Positions 22,541 through 22,709 of a DNA stretch of 22,709 bases are shown here, in pieces (positions within the stretch are counted from its first letter, which is position 1; the number at the start of each line of letters is the position of its first letter). Location of the stretch: the NCBI GenBank assembly GCA_001421095.1, contig LIIK01000042.1:1-22709 (forward strand), in the 5' to 3' direction. The DNA is from Candidatus [Bacteroides] periocalifornicus (GTDB lineage Bacteria; Bacteroidota; Bacteroidia; Bacteroidales; CAJPTX01). The notes beneath the pieces are model-generated. The model made no database searches. It was not told where the DNA came from and saw nothing but the letters and a program-made list of their open reading frames with translations. A program made the translations under genes and the position numbers.

Positions 22541-22709
22541 AGCGGGATGATTTTGATCCGGAGTGCAACGGAACTCCGCAGAATGTTCAAGCCCGAGCGA
22601 AGCCCACATGCCCGGCAAGCATGCTGGTGGGTGAATGCTGGGAAAAATGGCAACGAAAACCCCCATTGGGCTGTATATACTCCCATACAACTCAATACCA
22701 ACCCCGTAC

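Noticed and set aside
22541..22709. Possible gene or terminator at the right end
   Set aside because: The last 169 bp show no credible frame, U-tract hairpin or repeat-family member.

Overview
This window looks like a chromosomal stretch from a fairly GC-rich member of the Bacteroidota, probably order Bacteroidales. The evidence is repeated use of the Bacteroidota promoter (TTTG or TTG, about 19-21 bp, then TAnnTTTG), a DUF5686 outer-membrane protein with a carboxypeptidase-regulatory-like domain, two DUF6266-type C-termini, a long (about 1100 aa) SecA with a CPCGSG zinc tail, and a ptb-buk pair that suggests acid-producing fermentation. I cannot name a genus.

Layout. Bases 1-220 hold the C-terminal end of a DUF6266-like gene cut by the window edge. 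Bases 221-1398 have no credible gene and are packed with palindromic repeats. Then come an ECF sigma factor (-) and a divergent DUF5686 outer-membrane protein (+); a second repeat-rich gap; an intact DUF6266-like gene overlapping or abutting shikimate kinase (aroK); a third repeat-rich gap; elbB (-); tRNA-Gly(GCC) and tRNA-Leu(UAA); an LPG-synthase/UPF0104-type membrane protein; phosphate butyryltransferase and butyrate kinase; and two tandem paralogous two-TM, Wzz-like proteins. Past two strong hairpins lies convergent secA (-). Then follow a secreted protein with a GxQLAGLVNVA repeat (+), a nucleoside phosphorylase (-), a three-unit 99-bp tandem repeat, a soluble PAS-histidine kinase-receiver hybrid (-), and a divergent small thiamine-phosphate-synthase/TenI-like gene (+).

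Most genes are housekeeping or metabolic: aromatic amino-acid precursor synthesis, protein export, acid fermentation, nucleoside salvage. No obvious defence, phage or conjugative system is present. The least ordinary material is: (1) a family of 190-235 bp elements with terminal inverted repeats ending in a GACGCGGCxxGCCGCGTC palindrome, in both orientations and probably non-autonomous; (2) a second GC-rich palindrome family, tandem in one place; (3) a repeat palindrome read through in frame inside a DUF6266-like C-terminus; (4) a 10-G tract in the codons of a conserved aroK glycine motif; (5) two face-to-face overlapping promoters between the hybrid kinase and the thiamine-type gene; (6) a tandem pair of small two-TM proteins of unknown role. 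All assignments come from reading the sequence; no database search was run.
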